DNA of 45,306 nucleotides from Burkholderiaceae bacterium. GTDB lineage: Bacteria > Pseudomonadota > Gammaproteobacteria > Burkholderiales > Burkholderiaceae_D. The translations under genes and the position numbers were made by a program. Below, piece by piece: positions 27,827-36,969 of this stretch (positions are counted from its first letter, which is position 1; the number at the start of each line of letters is the position of its first letter). The notes below the pieces were generated by a model that was given only the letters and a program-made list of their open reading frames with translations, had not been told where the DNA came from and ran no database searches. Location of the stretch: the NCBI GenBank assembly GCA_019751755.1, contig JAIENA010000120.1, positions 1 to 45,306 on the forward strand. The letters are read 5' to 3'.

Positions 27827-29113
27827 TTACTTTAACGGTTCTTGGCGGGATTTATTATTGGTGCGGGCGATCGCGCCCAGCTTGCGCTGCGCCTCGGCGG
27901 TGGTCAGGCTGTCGTCCAGGAAGTAGCGGTGCACTTCGGCCACGATGGCATCGCGCACGGTTTCGTCGGTCGCCATGCGGTGCACCAGACTGGGCACCTG
28001 CGCGTCAGGGCCGCTGTTAAACAGCTTCCATGAGGCGCGGGCGCAGGCATCCATTTTTGCCACCGGCGTGTTGCGCAAGACCGGGATCGAGCCTTTGATC
28101 TGGTTGTAGTCGTTTTGCAGCGCCGGCGTGACAATCAGCGCCGCCAGCTTTTCCTGGTCGCTGCGGTGCGCTTCGCGCGCCGCCAGCATCGACAGCGTAT
28201 CAATGTTGTACAGGTGCCAGCGCTCGGTGCCCGGCACCACGGCGCAGCCAAAGCCATCATCGACCGCCAGCCCGCGCAACATCAACTCGCCCTTGGCCCA
28301 GTCGCCCATCACCATCATGGCGGCGCGGCCTTCGGCCAGCTCACGCACGCCGCTGTCCCAGGTGCGCTCGGCAATCGGCGCGCCCATCCATTTCTTCAGG
28401 CTGCGCAAGCGGTTCAAGGCGGAGGCCAGGCGCGGATCGGCGTAGGCGGCCGGGTCGCGCTGCTGGAACAGGCTGCGGTAGAACGGCGCGCCTTCGGCCA
28501 GCACCAGGACTTCGAACAGGCCCGCCACCTGCCACGGCTCGCTGCTCTGCGCCAGTGGCGTCACGCCCAATTGCAGCAAGCGGGCCGCCGCGCGCTCGAA
28601 TTCATCCCAGGTGCTCGGCGCGGCCAGTCCGGCGCGCGCAAACAGTTTGCGGTTGTAGTACAGGTTATTCATGCGGTGGATGCCAACCGGCGCCGCATAC
28701 ACATGGCCGTCGTACTGGATCGCCGACACCACGGTGGGCAGCAGCAGCTTGTCCCACTTGCCGGCCTGCGCCACCGCGTCGAGGTTTTGCAACAAGTCGA
28801 GCCGGGCCCAGTCGCGGATCACGATGCCGTTCACTTGCGCCACTTCCGGCGCATCCTTGGCCAGCATGCGCGAGCGCAGCACGATGGCGGCCGCCGCGCC
28901 GGATCCGCTGGGCACCATGCCGTCGCGCCAGCCAATATCTTGTTCCGCCAGGCGCGCCGCGATCAAGTCCACGGCCTTGCGCTCACTGGCCGACTTCCAC
29001 CAGTGCAGCACCTGCAAGGCATCGGCGTGGGCCTGCGCGCCGCCTGTCGCCAGACAGACGGCCATGGCAAGGGCTAGCGCCTTGCGCAACGGGGGGCGGG
29101 TGGTCTCCTTCAT
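27827..29113 (-). CDS. sugar ABC-type substrate-binding protein in the two-component operon
   Basis: A 428-residue extracellular solute-binding protein (family 1, glucose/mannose type) with a signal peptide ending GGAQAHA. It is a clear paralogue of the binding protein at 30755: both share VLHWW/VLHYW at the mature N-terminus, GKWD, V-IHRMN/VHRVN, MGDWAKGE (identical), FN-KGSIPV/YNQIKGSIPV and VPSL-H-MA. It has no permease of its own on this strand; instead it is the first gene of the regulator-kinase operon. I infer a sensory role, delivering the sugar signal to the kinase, but supply to the divergent transporter is also possible. The ATG has GGAG only 3 nt upstream. Confidence 0.9.
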   Translation of the reverse strand: MKETTRPPLRKALALAMAVCLATGGAQAHADALQVLHWWKSASERKAVDLIAARLAEQDIGWRDGMVPSGSGAAAAIVLRSRMLAKDAPEVAQVNGIVIRDWARLDLLQNLDAVAQAGKWDKLLLPTVVSAIQYDGHVYAAPVGIHRMNNLYYNRKLFARAGLAAPSTWDEFERAAARLLQLGVTPLAQSSEPWQVAGLFEVLVLAEGAPFYRSLFQQRDPAAYADPRLASALNRLRSLKKWMGAPIAERTWDSGVRELAEGRAAMMVMGDWAKGELMLRGLAVDDGFGCAVVPGTERWHLYNIDTLSMLAAREAHRSDQEKLAALIVTPALQNDYNQIKGSIPVLRNTPVAKMDACARASWKLFNSGPDAQVPSLVHRMATDETVRDAIVAEVHRYFLDDSLTTAEAQRKLGAIARTNNKSRQEPLK

Positions 29114-29457
29114 ATGCTCCGTGCCGGCTCATTGTCCGGTGTTTGTAATTGTGATGTCTGTGGTGCGGGTCAGACTATAACTGAAAGACCGGCCAAAACG
29201 TTGGTAAGGATGCGAAGCATTTTGCTAAGAAGCGCAAGGAATTATTGCGAAATGTTGCAGCCGCCGCGCCGTCCCGCACGGGGAGCATTGTAAGGATATG
29301 TTAGCACCGCGACTTGCCAGGAAAGGTCTTTTTTCATAAAAATCATCAACTTAACATCCATGCAACGGCCACTCCGGGGCTTGCTGGAATCACATTTTCT
29401 GCGCTGTTACTGTCCGTTCCAGCAGCACCGAAAACAACAAACCGGAGACCCACACAG
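29114..29457. promoter_or_regulatory. divergent control region of the sugar genes
   Basis: A 344-bp gap without genes. Direct repeats are seen: GTAAGGAT at 29204-29211 and 29290-29297, and TGCGAAGCATTTTGC (29211-29225) resembling TGCGAAATGTTGC (29246-29258). A minus-strand TATAGT (complement of 29174-29179) is a -10 candidate for the binding-protein operon, without a -35. On the + strand TTGCCA (29314-29319) and CATAAA (29335-29340) form a weak promoter for the porin. The repeats could be binding sites of the response regulator. GGAG at 29443-29446 precedes the porin start. Confidence 0.5.
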
Positions 29458-30726
29458 ATGAACCGCAAGACCTTACTGAAAGCCCTGCCCGCCGCCATCG
29501 CCCTCGCCGTATCCTGCGGCGCCGCCCATGCCGGCGACCACGATACCGAAGGCTTCCACGGCTACCTGCGCGCAGGCGCCGGCTCCAGCAACCATGGCGG
29601 CACCCAAAGCTGCTATGGCCTGGGTGGTATCACCATGGGCTACCGCCTCGGCAACGAATGCGACAGCTACACGGAACTGGGCTACACCAAGGAAATCGCC
29701 AAGTCGGCCAACGGCGCCAGCTTTGTCGCCACCGTGTGGGCCGACGCCTACAAGAATAGTTCCGACTTCGGCGACGCCAAACTGGGCCTGGCCAAGGCCT
29801 ACATCGAAGCGCGCAACGTACCGGAACTGAACGGCGGCGTGGCGTGGATCGGCAAGCGATACTACTCCCGTCCGGACATCCACATGCTGGACCTGCAGTA
29901 CATCAACATGAACGGTACCGGCGGCGGTATCGACCGCTATCCGCTCGGCCCTGGCAAGGTCAGCTACGCCATGTTCAAGGACAGCGACTTCAATAACAAG
30001 GACCCGCTCACCGGCAAAGTCACGGACTCGACCTCGGCGCTGCGCCAGAACTTCCTCTACGAAGGCTTGCCGGTCAACACCGATGGCGCACTGGACTTCG
30101 CGGCATCGATCATCTCGGCCGAAGGCAAGGACAACGCCACCCACGGCGGCTGGCAATTGTCGGTGTTCCACCGCCAGGGCAAAGTGGCGGGCGGCGGCAA
30201 TACCTTCGGCGTGCAATATGGCGTCGGCCCGGGCACCGGCATCAATGGTCCGTGCTGCGCGCGCATCGGCCCATCGGGCAGCACCCTGCTCGATTCCGAC
30301 GTGACCCGCCTGCGCGTGTTCGATTCGCTGTGGGTCCAGCCGACGCGCGATTTTTCGATGGAATTCGTGGCGCTGTACCAGCGTGACAAAAATCCGAAAG
30401 CCGCCAATTCGACCTGGACCACCGTCGGTGCGCGCCCGGTCTATGCGCTGAGCGACAACTTCAAGCTGCAGGCCGAACTCGGGGTCACCAGCCTGAAGAC
30501 CGACACCACGCCGGGCACGCAGCGCCTGACCAAGCTGACCATCGCGCCTACGCTGTCGCTGGGCCGCGATTACTGGTCGCGTCCGGAGCTGCGCTTCTTT
30601 GTCAGCTATGGCAAGTGGAATGACGCCGCATCGGCATCCGTCAACGCGTCCAACAATTCCGGTCCGGTCTACGGCAAAGACACCAGCGGCGTGTCGTATG
30701 GCGTACACATGGAAGCCTGGTGGTAA
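29458..30726 (+). CDS. LamB-type carbohydrate porin (maltoporin family)
   Basis: A 422-residue outer-membrane porin with a signal peptide (KALPAAIALAVSCGAAHA). The start of the mature protein, GYLRAGAGSSNHGGTQSCYGL, then YRLGNECDSYTELGY, and later WIGKRYYSRPDIHMLDLQYINMNGTGGGIDRYPLG, are close to the maltoporin pattern (18-stranded trimeric barrel). The last residues MEAWW with a terminal aromatic fit an outer-membrane barrel. The frame is open to 29314; the ATG at 29458 gives the signal peptide. It starts the rightward sugar operon and should let the sugar through the outer membrane. Confidence 0.92.
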   Translation: MNRKTLLKALPAAIALAVSCGAAHAGDHDTEGFHGYLRAGAGSSNHGGTQSCYGLGGITMGYRLGNECDSYTELGYTKEIAKSANGASFVATVWADAYKNSSDFGDAKLGLAKAYIEARNVPELNGGVAWIGKRYYSRPDIHMLDLQYINMNGTGGGIDRYPLGPGKVSYAMFKDSDFNNKDPLTGKVTDSTSALRQNFLYEGLPVNTDGALDFAASIISAEGKDNATHGGWQLSVFHRQGKVAGGGNTFGVQYGVGPGTGINGPCCARIGPSGSTLLDSDVTRLRVFDSLWVQPTRDFSMEFVALYQRDKNPKAANSTWTTVGARPVYALSDNFKLQAELGVTSLKTDTTPGTQRLTKLTIAPTLSLGRDYWSRPELRFFVSYGKWNDAASASVNASNNSGPVYGKDTSGVSYGVHMEAWW

Positions 30727-30754
30727 GACCAACAATTAATTCAAGGAGACAAGC

Positions 30755-32005
30755 ATGAAATTACATACCCTCGCAGTGGCGTCGATGTTGGCCCTCGGTT
30801 CGGCAGTCGGTTCGGCGCAAGCCGCGCCACAAGTCGAAGTATTGCACTACTGGACCTCCGGCGGCGAAGCAAAATCGGCCGCGGAACTGAAGAAAATGAT
30901 GGAAGCCAAGGGCGTGACGTGGAAAGACTTCGCGGTGGCCGGCGGCGGCGGCGAGAACGCGGCGACCGCGCTGAAAGCGCGCGTGATGGCCGGCAGCGCG
31001 CCAACCGCCGCCCAGATCAAGGGTCCGTCGATCCAGGAATGGGGCCAGGAAGGCGTGCTGGCCAATATCGACCAGGCCGCCACCGATGGCAAGTGGGACG
31101 CCAACCTGCCGCCAGTGGTGACCAACATCATGAAATACAAGGGCCATTACGTGGCGGTGCCGGTCAACGTGCACCGTGTGAACTGGCTGTGGGTCAACCC
31201 GGCCGTGCTGGCCAAGGCCGGCGCCAAGGCGCCCGCCAACTTCGACGAGTTCTTTGACGCGGCCGACAAGATCAAGAAGGCCGGCATGGTGGCGGTGGCG
31301 CACGGCGGCCAGCCATGGCAGGACGCCACGCTGTTTGAATCGGTGGTGCTGGGCACCGGCGGCGCGGACTTCTACAAGAAAGCCCTGGTGCAACTGGACC
31401 AGTCCAGCCTGACCAGCGCGACCATGCTCAAAAGCTTTGAAACCCTGGCCCGCATCAAGACCTACATCGACAAGGATGCGGCGGGCCGCGACTGGAACCT
31501 GGCGACCGCGATGGTCATCAACGGCAAGGCCGGCATGCAATTCATGGGCGACTGGGCCAAGGGCGAATTCACGGCGGCCGGCAAGGTGCCGGGCAAGGAC
31601 TACCTGTGCATGGCGGCGCCGGGCACCGACAAAGCGTTCACCTTCAACATCGATTCACTGGCCATGTTCAAGATGAAAGCGGCCGATGACCAGAAGGCGC
31701 AACTGGCGCTGGCCGGCGCGGTGATGAGCCCGGAATTCCAGGAAGTGTTCAACCTGAACAAGGGTTCGATCCCGGTGCGCGCCGGCGTGTCCCGCGCCAA
31801 GTTTGACAGCTGCGCCACCAAGTCGATGGATGACATGGCGTCCACCAGCAAAGGCGGCGGCCTGGTGCCATCGCTGGCGCACGGCATGGCGGTCGACACC
31901 GCCAAGGCCGGCGCGATCCAGGACGTGATCGCCAAGTTCATGAGCACCAGCATGACGCCGCAGGCGGCCGTGCAGGCGCTGGCGAAGGCGGCGAAGACCA
32001 TGTAA
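30755..32005 (+). CDS. sugar ABC transporter substrate-binding protein (glucose/mannose type)
   Basis: A 416-residue periplasmic binding protein with a signal peptide ending GSAQA. It belongs to extracellular solute-binding family 1, and its sequence (VEVLHYWTSGGEAKSAAELK, VPVNVHRVNWLWVNPAVLAKAG) resembles the glucose/mannose binding proteins of pseudomonads and Thermus-type systems. AAGGAGA lies 8 nt before the ATG. It is followed by two permease genes and an ATPase gene and is paralogous to the protein at 27827-29113. A cluster of REP-like hairpins separates it from the permeases. Confidence 0.94.
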   Translation: MKLHTLAVASMLALGSAVGSAQAAPQVEVLHYWTSGGEAKSAAELKKMMEAKGVTWKDFAVAGGGGENAATALKARVMAGSAPTAAQIKGPSIQEWGQEGVLANIDQAATDGKWDANLPPVVTNIMKYKGHYVAVPVNVHRVNWLWVNPAVLAKAGAKAPANFDEFFDAADKIKKAGMVAVAHGGQPWQDATLFESVVLGTGGADFYKKALVQLDQSSLTSATMLKSFETLARIKTYIDKDAAGRDWNLATAMVINGKAGMQFMGDWAKGEFTAAGKVPGKDYLCMAAPGTDKAFTFNIDSLAMFKMKAADDQKAQLALAGAVMSPEFQEVFNLNKGSIPVRAGVSRAKFDSCATKSMDDMASTSKGGGLVPSLAHGMAVDTAKAGAIQDVIAKFMSTSMTPQAAVQALAKAAKTM

Positions 32006-32046
32006 TGCCCTGTGGCCCTTTCAGTGAATGCTGAAAAGCCACGCTC

Positions 32047-32134
32047 CGTAGGGCGGTTAAGCCGTGAGGCTTAGCCGCCAGGCGCCGCCAACGGCGCATG
32101 CAATGGCGGCTTCGCTGCGCGAAACCGCCCTACG
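32047..32134. repeat. REP/BIME-like hairpin cluster inside the sugar operon
   Basis: The ends CGTAGGGCGGTT (32047-32058) and AACCGCCCTACG (32123-32134) are perfect inverted repeats. Between them three hairpins can be drawn: 32052-32079 (12-bp stem with one G-T pair, loop GTGA), 32082-32097 (GCGCCG/CGGCGC) and 32105-32129. The outer sequences are shared with the element at 2019-2137, so it is a dispersed family. No T run follows, so it is not a simple terminator. It probably stabilises the upstream mRNA and reduces permease expression. Confidence 0.75.
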
Positions 32135-32192
32135 AGTGACACCGCAGTGCTCCCGCATCGCGCGTCACAGCCCAGTCCCAAGGAGATTCAAG

Positions 32193-33191
32193 ATGTCCGC
32201 AACACCCCTCACCGCCGCCGCGCGCCCCATGCCGCCGCCCGCCAAGGCGCCGCCCCCGCGCAACGCCGCCAATGACAGCTACGTGCCGCCGCCAGCACCC
32301 AGGACCAGCCGCCTGGGCGTGCTGGCCGACGCCTGGCTGCCACGCCTCGTGCTGTCCCCCACCATCATCGCGTCGCTGGTGTTTGTCTATGGCTTCATCG
32401 CCTTGACCGCGTACCTGTCGCTGACCGAATCGCGCATGATGCCCAACTATGAATTCGCCGGCCTGGTGCAATATGAACGCCTGTTCGGCATTGAACGCTG
32501 GTGGACTTCCGCCGCCAACCTCGGCATCTTCGGCGGCCTGTTTATCCTGGTGTGCCTGGCCATCGGCCTGATGATGGCGGTCTTGCTGGACCAGCGCATC
32601 CGCCACGAAGGCGCGCTGCGCGCAATTTACCTGTATCCGATGGCGCTGTCGTTCATCGTCACCGGCGCCGCCTGGAAGTGGATCCTGAACCCGGGCCTGG
32701 GCCTGGAAAAAATGATGCATGACTGGGGCTACACCAACTTCACGTTTGACTGGCTGGTCGATTCGGACATGGCGATCTACACCGTGGTGATCGCCGGCGT
32801 ATGGCAATCGTCCGGTTTCGTGATGGCGCTGTTCCTGGCCGGCCTGCGCAGTGTCGACGATTCCATCATCAAGGCCGCCATGGTTGATGGCGCCAGCCTG
32901 CCGACGATTTACCGCCGCATCGTGATTCCATCGCTGCGCCCGGTGTTCTTTTCGGTGCTGCTGGTACTGGCGCACATCGCCATCAAGAGCTTCGACCTGG
33001 TGATGGCGTTGACGGCCGGCGGCCCCGGCACCTCGTCCGACGTCCCCGCCATCTTCATGTACCAGTTCTCGTTTACGCGCGGCCAACTGGGCCTGGGCGC
33101 CGCCTCCGCCATGATGATGCTGGCCACCGTGCTGGCCGTGCTGGTGCCATTGATGTATCTGGAAACAAAAGGAGCCCGCCATGGCCGCTGA
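32193..33191 (+). CDS. sugar ABC transporter permease (first)
   Basis: A 332-residue inner-membrane permease of the MalF/GtsB type. The first 50 residues are a Pro/Ala-rich cytoplasmic extension; then about six membrane helices follow. The EAA loop, which docks on the ATPase, is visible as AAMVDGASLPTIYRRIVIPSLRPV (about 229-252). AAGGAGA precedes the ATG at 32193; a longer frame from 32064 would run through the repeat element and is unlikely. It overlaps the second permease by 11 bp. Confidence 0.94.
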   Translation: MSATPLTAAARPMPPPAKAPPPRNAANDSYVPPPAPRTSRLGVLADAWLPRLVLSPTIIASLVFVYGFIALTAYLSLTESRMMPNYEFAGLVQYERLFGIERWWTSAANLGIFGGLFILVCLAIGLMMAVLLDQRIRHEGALRAIYLYPMALSFIVTGAAWKWILNPGLGLEKMMHDWGYTNFTFDWLVDSDMAIYTVVIAGVWQSSGFVMALFLAGLRSVDDSIIKAAMVDGASLPTIYRRIVIPSLRPVFFSVLLVLAHIAIKSFDLVMALTAGGPGTSSDVPAIFMYQFSFTRGQLGLGAASAMMMLATVLAVLVPLMYLETKGARHGR

Positions 33192-34062
33192 GATCCCATC
33201 GCTGGACGGTGAACGCATCACCATCGGCCGTATCGCCATCTATACCTTGCTGGTGCTGGTGGCCTTGTATTACCTGGCGCCGCTGTACGTGATGCTGACC
33301 ACGTCGGTGAAGACGCTGGACCAGATCCGCGACGGCAATTTGCTGGACTTCCCGCTGGCGCCGACCACCGCGGCCTGGAGCAAAGCGTGGTCGCAGGCTT
33401 GCACCGGCGTGCGCTGTGAGGGCCTGGCGCCCTACTTCTGGAATTCGATGCAGATGGTAATTCCCGCCGTGCTCATTTCCAGCCTGATCGGCTCCCTCAA
33501 TGGCTACGTGCTGGCACACTGGCGCTTCACCGGCCACAACGTGGTGTTCACCGCGCTGATGGTGGGCTGCTTCATTCCGTTCCAGGTGGTGATCCTGCCG
33601 ATGGCGCGCCTGCTGGGCATGGCCGACCTGGCCAACACGACGTCGGGGCTGGTGGTGGTGCACATCATCTACGGCATCGCCTTCACCACACTGTTCTTCC
33701 GCAATTACTACGTGACGGTGCCGGAAGAACTGGTGAACGCGGCGCGGATCGATGGCGCGGGCTTTTTCATGATTTACCGCCGCATCATCTTCCCGCTGTC
33801 GCTGCCGATTTTCATGGTCTGCTTCATCTGGCAATTCACGCAAATCTGGAACGACTTCCTGTTTGGCGTGGTGTTTGGCGGCGCCGATGCGCAGCCGATC
33901 ACGGTGGCGCTGAACAACCTGGTCAACACCTCGACCGGCGTGACCGAATACAACGTCAACATGGCGGCGGCCATCATTGCCGCACTGCCAACCCTGGTGA
34001 TCTATCTGGTCGCAGGTAAATATTTCGTGCGCGGCCTGACGGCCGGCGCCGTCAAAGGTTAA
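33181..34062 (+). CDS. sugar ABC transporter permease (second)
   Basis: A 293-residue inner-membrane permease of the MalG/GtsC type with about six membrane helices. The EAA motif is [28 protein letters not shown] (about 186-213). [31 protein letters not shown] is typical of the family. It overlaps the first permease by 11 bp and is followed at 10 bp by the ATPase gene, so the three are coupled. It pairs with the first permease to form the channel. Confidence 0.95.
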   Translation: MAAEIPSLDGERITIGRIAIYTLLVLVALYYLAPLYVMLTTSVKTLDQIRDGNLLDFPLAPTTAAWSKAWSQACTGVRCEGLAPYFWNSMQMVIPAVLISSLIGSLNGYVLAHWRFTGHNVVFTALMVGCFIPFQVVILPMARLLGMADLANTTSGLVVVHIIYGIAFTTLFFRNYYVTVPEELVNAARIDGAGFFMIYRRIIFPLSLPIFMVCFIWQFTQIWNDFLFGVVFGGADAQPITVALNNLVNTSTGVTEYNVNMAAAIIAALPTLVIYLVAGKYFVRGLTAGAVKG

Positions 34063-34072
34063 GGAAACCGAC

Positions 34073-35212
34073 ATGGCAAGCTTATCGATCCGTAATGTGC
34101 GCAAGGTGTATCCCAACGGCGCGGAAATCCTCAAAGGCATCGACCTCGATATCGAGGATGGCCAGTTCCTGATCCTGGTCGGCGGCTCCGGCTGCGGCAA
34201 GTCGACCTTGCTGAACATGATCGCCGGACTGGAAACCGTGACACACGGCGAAATCGCCATCGGCGAGCGCGTCGTGAACAAGGTGCCGCCCAAGGAACGC
34301 GATATTGCGATGGTGTTCCAGTCGTATGCGCTGTATCCCACCATGACGGTGCGTGAAAACATTTCGTTCGGCCTGGGCATCCGCAAGGTACCGCAGCAGG
34401 AACAGGAAAAGATCGTGGCACGCGTCGCGGACACGCTGCAAATGAGCCACCTGCTGGACCGCAAGCCGGCGCAATTGTCCGGCGGCCAGCGCCAGCGCGT
34501 GGCCATGGGGCGCGCGATTGCGCGCGATCCGTCGCTGTTTTTGTTTGACGAGCCGCTGTCCAACCTGGACGCCAAGCTGCGGGTGGAAATGCGGGCGGAA
34601 ATCAAGCTGCTGCACCAGCGCCTCGGCGCCACCATCGTCTATGTCACGCACGACCAGATCGAAGCGATGACGCTGGGCGACCGCATCGCCGTCATGCGCG
34701 ACGGCGTGGTGCAGCAATTCGGCAGCCCGCAGGATATCTATGACTTGCCGAACAACCTGTACGTGGCCGGATTTATTGGCTCGCCGTCGATGAATTTCCT
34801 GCGCGGCCGCTTGAGCGCGCAGGGCAGCGGTCTGTCCTTCGCGCTGGAACATGCCGGCAGCACCACGCTGCTGCCGGTGCCGGATGCTGCAGGCGCATTG
34901 CTGCAATACAGCGGCAAGGAAGTCATCCTCGGCATCCGCCCGGAACACGTGACCGATGCCGAATCCGCGCGCCGCGCCGCCACGGCGCAAGGGTATCACC
35001 CGACCGAAGTCGACTGCACGGTCGAGATGACGGAACCGACCGGGCCGGACACGCTGGTATTCGCCTGGTTCAACGGCATCCGCGCCACGTGCCGCACGCA
35101 TCCGCGCGCCGGCGCGCTGCCGGGCGGCGATGTGCGGCTGGCGTTCGACTTGTCGAAGGCCGTGTTCTTTGATCCGGCCAGTGAATTGCGGATCGGTGCG
35201 GAGCCGCAGTAA
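34073..35212 (+). CDS. sugar ABC transporter ATP-binding protein (MalK/UgpC type)
   Basis: A 379-residue ATPase of the carbohydrate-uptake CUT1 type. Walker [10 protein letters not shown] (37-45), Q-loop Gln83, signature [12 protein letters not shown] (135-146), Walker B LFLFDE (155-160) and His193 of the H-loop (VTHDQ) are intact. The C-terminal 140 residues form the TOBE/MalK regulatory domain with GIRPEHV. It energises the two permeases. A perfect 8-bp hairpin (35238-35259) lies between it and the chemoreceptor gene. Confidence 0.96.
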   Translation: MASLSIRNVRKVYPNGAEILKGIDLDIEDGQFLILVGGSGCGKSTLLNMIAGLETVTHGEIAIGERVVNKVPPKERDIAMVFQSYALYPTMTVRENISFGLGIRKVPQQEQEKIVARVADTLQMSHLLDRKPAQLSGGQRQRVAMGRAIARDPSLFLFDEPLSNLDAKLRVEMRAEIKLLHQRLGATIVYVTHDQIEAMTLGDRIAVMRDGVVQQFGSPQDIYDLPNNLYVAGFIGSPSMNFLRGRLSAQGSGLSFALEHAGSTTLLPVPDAAGALLQYSGKEVILGIRPEHVTDAESARRAATAQGYHPTEVDCTVEMTEPTGPDTLVFAWFNGIRATCRTHPRAGALPGGDVRLAFDLSKAVFFDPASELRIGAEPQ

Positions 35213-35237
35213 CGGCCCCCTCCACACGATAACGACA

Positions 35238-35259
35238 GGCGCCGGCCATGACCGGCGCC
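35238..35259 (+). other. intergenic hairpin before the chemoreceptor gene
   Basis: GGCGCCGG (35238-35245) and CCGGCGCC (35252-35259) form a perfect 8-bp stem with a 6-nt loop. No T run follows, so it is not an intrinsic terminator. It ends 2 nt before the GGAG of the chemoreceptor GTG start and could influence its translation or protect the mRNA. Confidence 0.6.
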
Positions 35260-35271
35260 GCGGAGACGGTA

Positions 35272-36900
35272 GTGAACTTGAGCACAATGAAAATCGCCCA
35301 CCGGCTGGCGCTGGGGTTTGGGCTGATGCTGGTATTGATGACGCTGGTGGCGGCCATTGGCGCGCTGTCGGCGCGCTCCGCGCAACAGCGCCTGGCCGGC
35401 GCCGTGGAGCGCAACAATGCCCACTCGGTGGAACTGGCGGCCATGCGGCAAGCCTTGTATCGCCAGGGACAGGCGGCGCGCAAGCTGGGCGCCACCAACG
35501 ATGTAAACCAGATGCAGGCGGACATGGCGCGCATCGTGGCCGAGCAAGGGCATTATGCCGAGGCACAGGCGCGACTGCTGGCGTTGATGCGGGCGGCGGG
35601 CGGTGGCGCCGATGTGGCCCCGGATACCGGGCCGGTGGCTGGCGCGGCGGCGGATCGGACCGATGACAGTGGCGCGCAAGCGGCGGCCATTCTCGCCGAA
35701 CTCGATACATACGGCCGGGCTTGCGCGCCGCTGATCGCGCAAGCGCAATCGTATGTCGCGCAATTCAATGCCGGCCAGGCGCTACGCATCCTGAACACGG
35801 ACGTGGCGCCGCTGCAGGAAACATGGCTGGCCACGCTGGACCGCTTGGGCGCCCTGCAAAACCGCGATATCAGTGACAGCCTGGCCGCGTTCGATCAACA
35901 AGGCCGGCGTGCGATGCTGTCGATGGTGCTGGTGTGCGTGGCGGCGATGGCCTGCGCAGTGGTGACCGCATGGTGGCTGGCGCGCGGCATCACGCGGCCG
36001 CTGGGACAGGCGTTGACGCTGGCGCGGCGCGTGGCGGCGGGCGACCTGTGTGCCGAACCGGAGCCGATGATTGAGGGCAGGCAGGATGAAAGCGGCCAGT
36101 TGCTGGCAGCGCTGCACGCCATGCGGGCCAGCCTGGCGCGTACCGTGCACACCGTGCGCAGCGGGGCCGATACGGTCAGCGTGGCGTCCAATGAAATCGC
36201 CGGCGGCAATGCCGATTTATCGGTGCGCACCGAATCGCAGGCCGGCGCGCTGCAGCAGGCCGCCAGTTCGATGGAAGCGCTGACGTCCACCGTGCGCGCC
36301 AATGCCGGCCATGCGCAACAAGCGTCGCAACTGGCGGTATCGGCATCGCAGATTGCCGCGCAGGGCAGCGCCGCCATGACCGGTGCGGTCGCCACCATGC
36401 ACGATATCCGCGCCGATGCGCACCGCATCATGGACATCATCGGCGTGATCGATGCAATCGCGTTCCAGACCAATATCCTGGCCTTGAACGCGGCGGTGGA
36501 AGCGGCGCGCGCCGGTGAACAGGGACGCGGCTTTGCCGTGGTGGCCAGCGAGGTGCGCTCGCTGGCGCAGCGCAGCGCCGGCGCGGCGCGTGAAATCAAG
36601 GCCCTGATTGGCGGCGCGGTGGCCCGCATCGATAGCGGCGGCGCGCTGGTCGACACGGCCGGCGCCACCATGCCGCGCATCGAAGCGACGGTGCGCCGCG
36701 TCGAACAATACATGCGCGACATCGTCGACGCCAGCCACCGGCAAAGCGACGGCATTCACCAGGTCGGCCAGGTCATCGCCCGCATGGACGACATGACCCA
36801 GCAAAACGCCGCGCTGGTCGAACAGGCCGCCGCCGCCGCCCTCAGCCTGCGCGAACAGGCGCAAGCCCTGGCCGGCACCGCCGCCGTGTTCCGTCTCTAA
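35272..36900 (+). CDS. methyl-accepting chemotaxis protein, GTG start
   Basis: A 542-residue chemoreceptor. Membrane segments at about 11-32 and 214-237 frame a four-helix-bundle-like periplasmic domain with an odd Gly/Ala/Pro-rich insert at about 108-134. A HAMP domain (238-290) and the signalling domain follow, with the kinase-contact tip [32 protein letters not shown] at about 394-425. The C-terminal receptor-docking pentapeptide is absent (it ends AVFRL). I chose the GTG at 35272 ([12 protein letters not shown]) because GGAG stands 6 nt upstream and the N-terminus is typical of Burkholderiales receptors; ATG 35287 is an alternative. Its place suggests taxis toward the transported sugar. 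Confidence 0.9.
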   Translation: MNLSTMKIAHRLALGFGLMLVLMTLVAAIGALSARSAQQRLAGAVERNNAHSVELAAMRQALYRQGQAARKLGATNDVNQMQADMARIVAEQGHYAEAQARLLALMRAAGGGADVAPDTGPVAGAAADRTDDSGAQAAAILAELDTYGRACAPLIAQAQSYVAQFNAGQALRILNTDVAPLQETWLATLDRLGALQNRDISDSLAAFDQQGRRAMLSMVLVCVAAMACAVVTAWWLARGITRPLGQALTLARRVAAGDLCAEPEPMIEGRQDESGQLLAALHAMRASLARTVHTVRSGADTVSVASNEIAGGNADLSVRTESQAGALQQAASSMEALTSTVRANAGHAQQASQLAVSASQIAAQGSAAMTGAVATMHDIRADAHRIMDIIGVIDAIAFQTNILALNAAVEAARAGEQGRGFAVVASEVRSLAQRSAGAAREIKALIGGAVARIDSGGALVDTAGATMPRIEATVRRVEQYMRDIVDASHRQSDGIHQVGQVIARMDDMTQQNAALVEQAAAAALSLREQAQALAGTAAVFRL

Positions 36901-36924
36901 GCAACAAACTCCCAACCCTCTTTG

Positions 36925-36948
36925 GCCGGCTTTTGCCGGCTTTTTTTT
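36925..36948 (+). terminator. terminator of the sugar operon
   Basis: GCCGGC (36925-36930) and GCCGGC (36935-36940), self-complementary with a TTTT loop, are followed by eight T (36941-36948). It lies 25 bp after the chemoreceptor stop and is a good rho-independent terminator for the rightward operon. It has no T run on the other strand. Confidence 0.85.
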
Positions 36949-36969
36949 GCGGTGCTTTCTTGCCAAGGG

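Noticed and set aside
29473..30735. A 420-residue minus-strand frame opposite the porin gene
   Set aside because: The + strand porin has a signal peptide, ribosome site and maltoporin motifs; the opposite frame is a shadow.
33073..35710. Minus-strand frames of 520 and 542 residues opposite the permease, ATPase and chemoreceptor genes
   Set aside because: Composition is shadow-like, and the + strand genes have complete family motifs.
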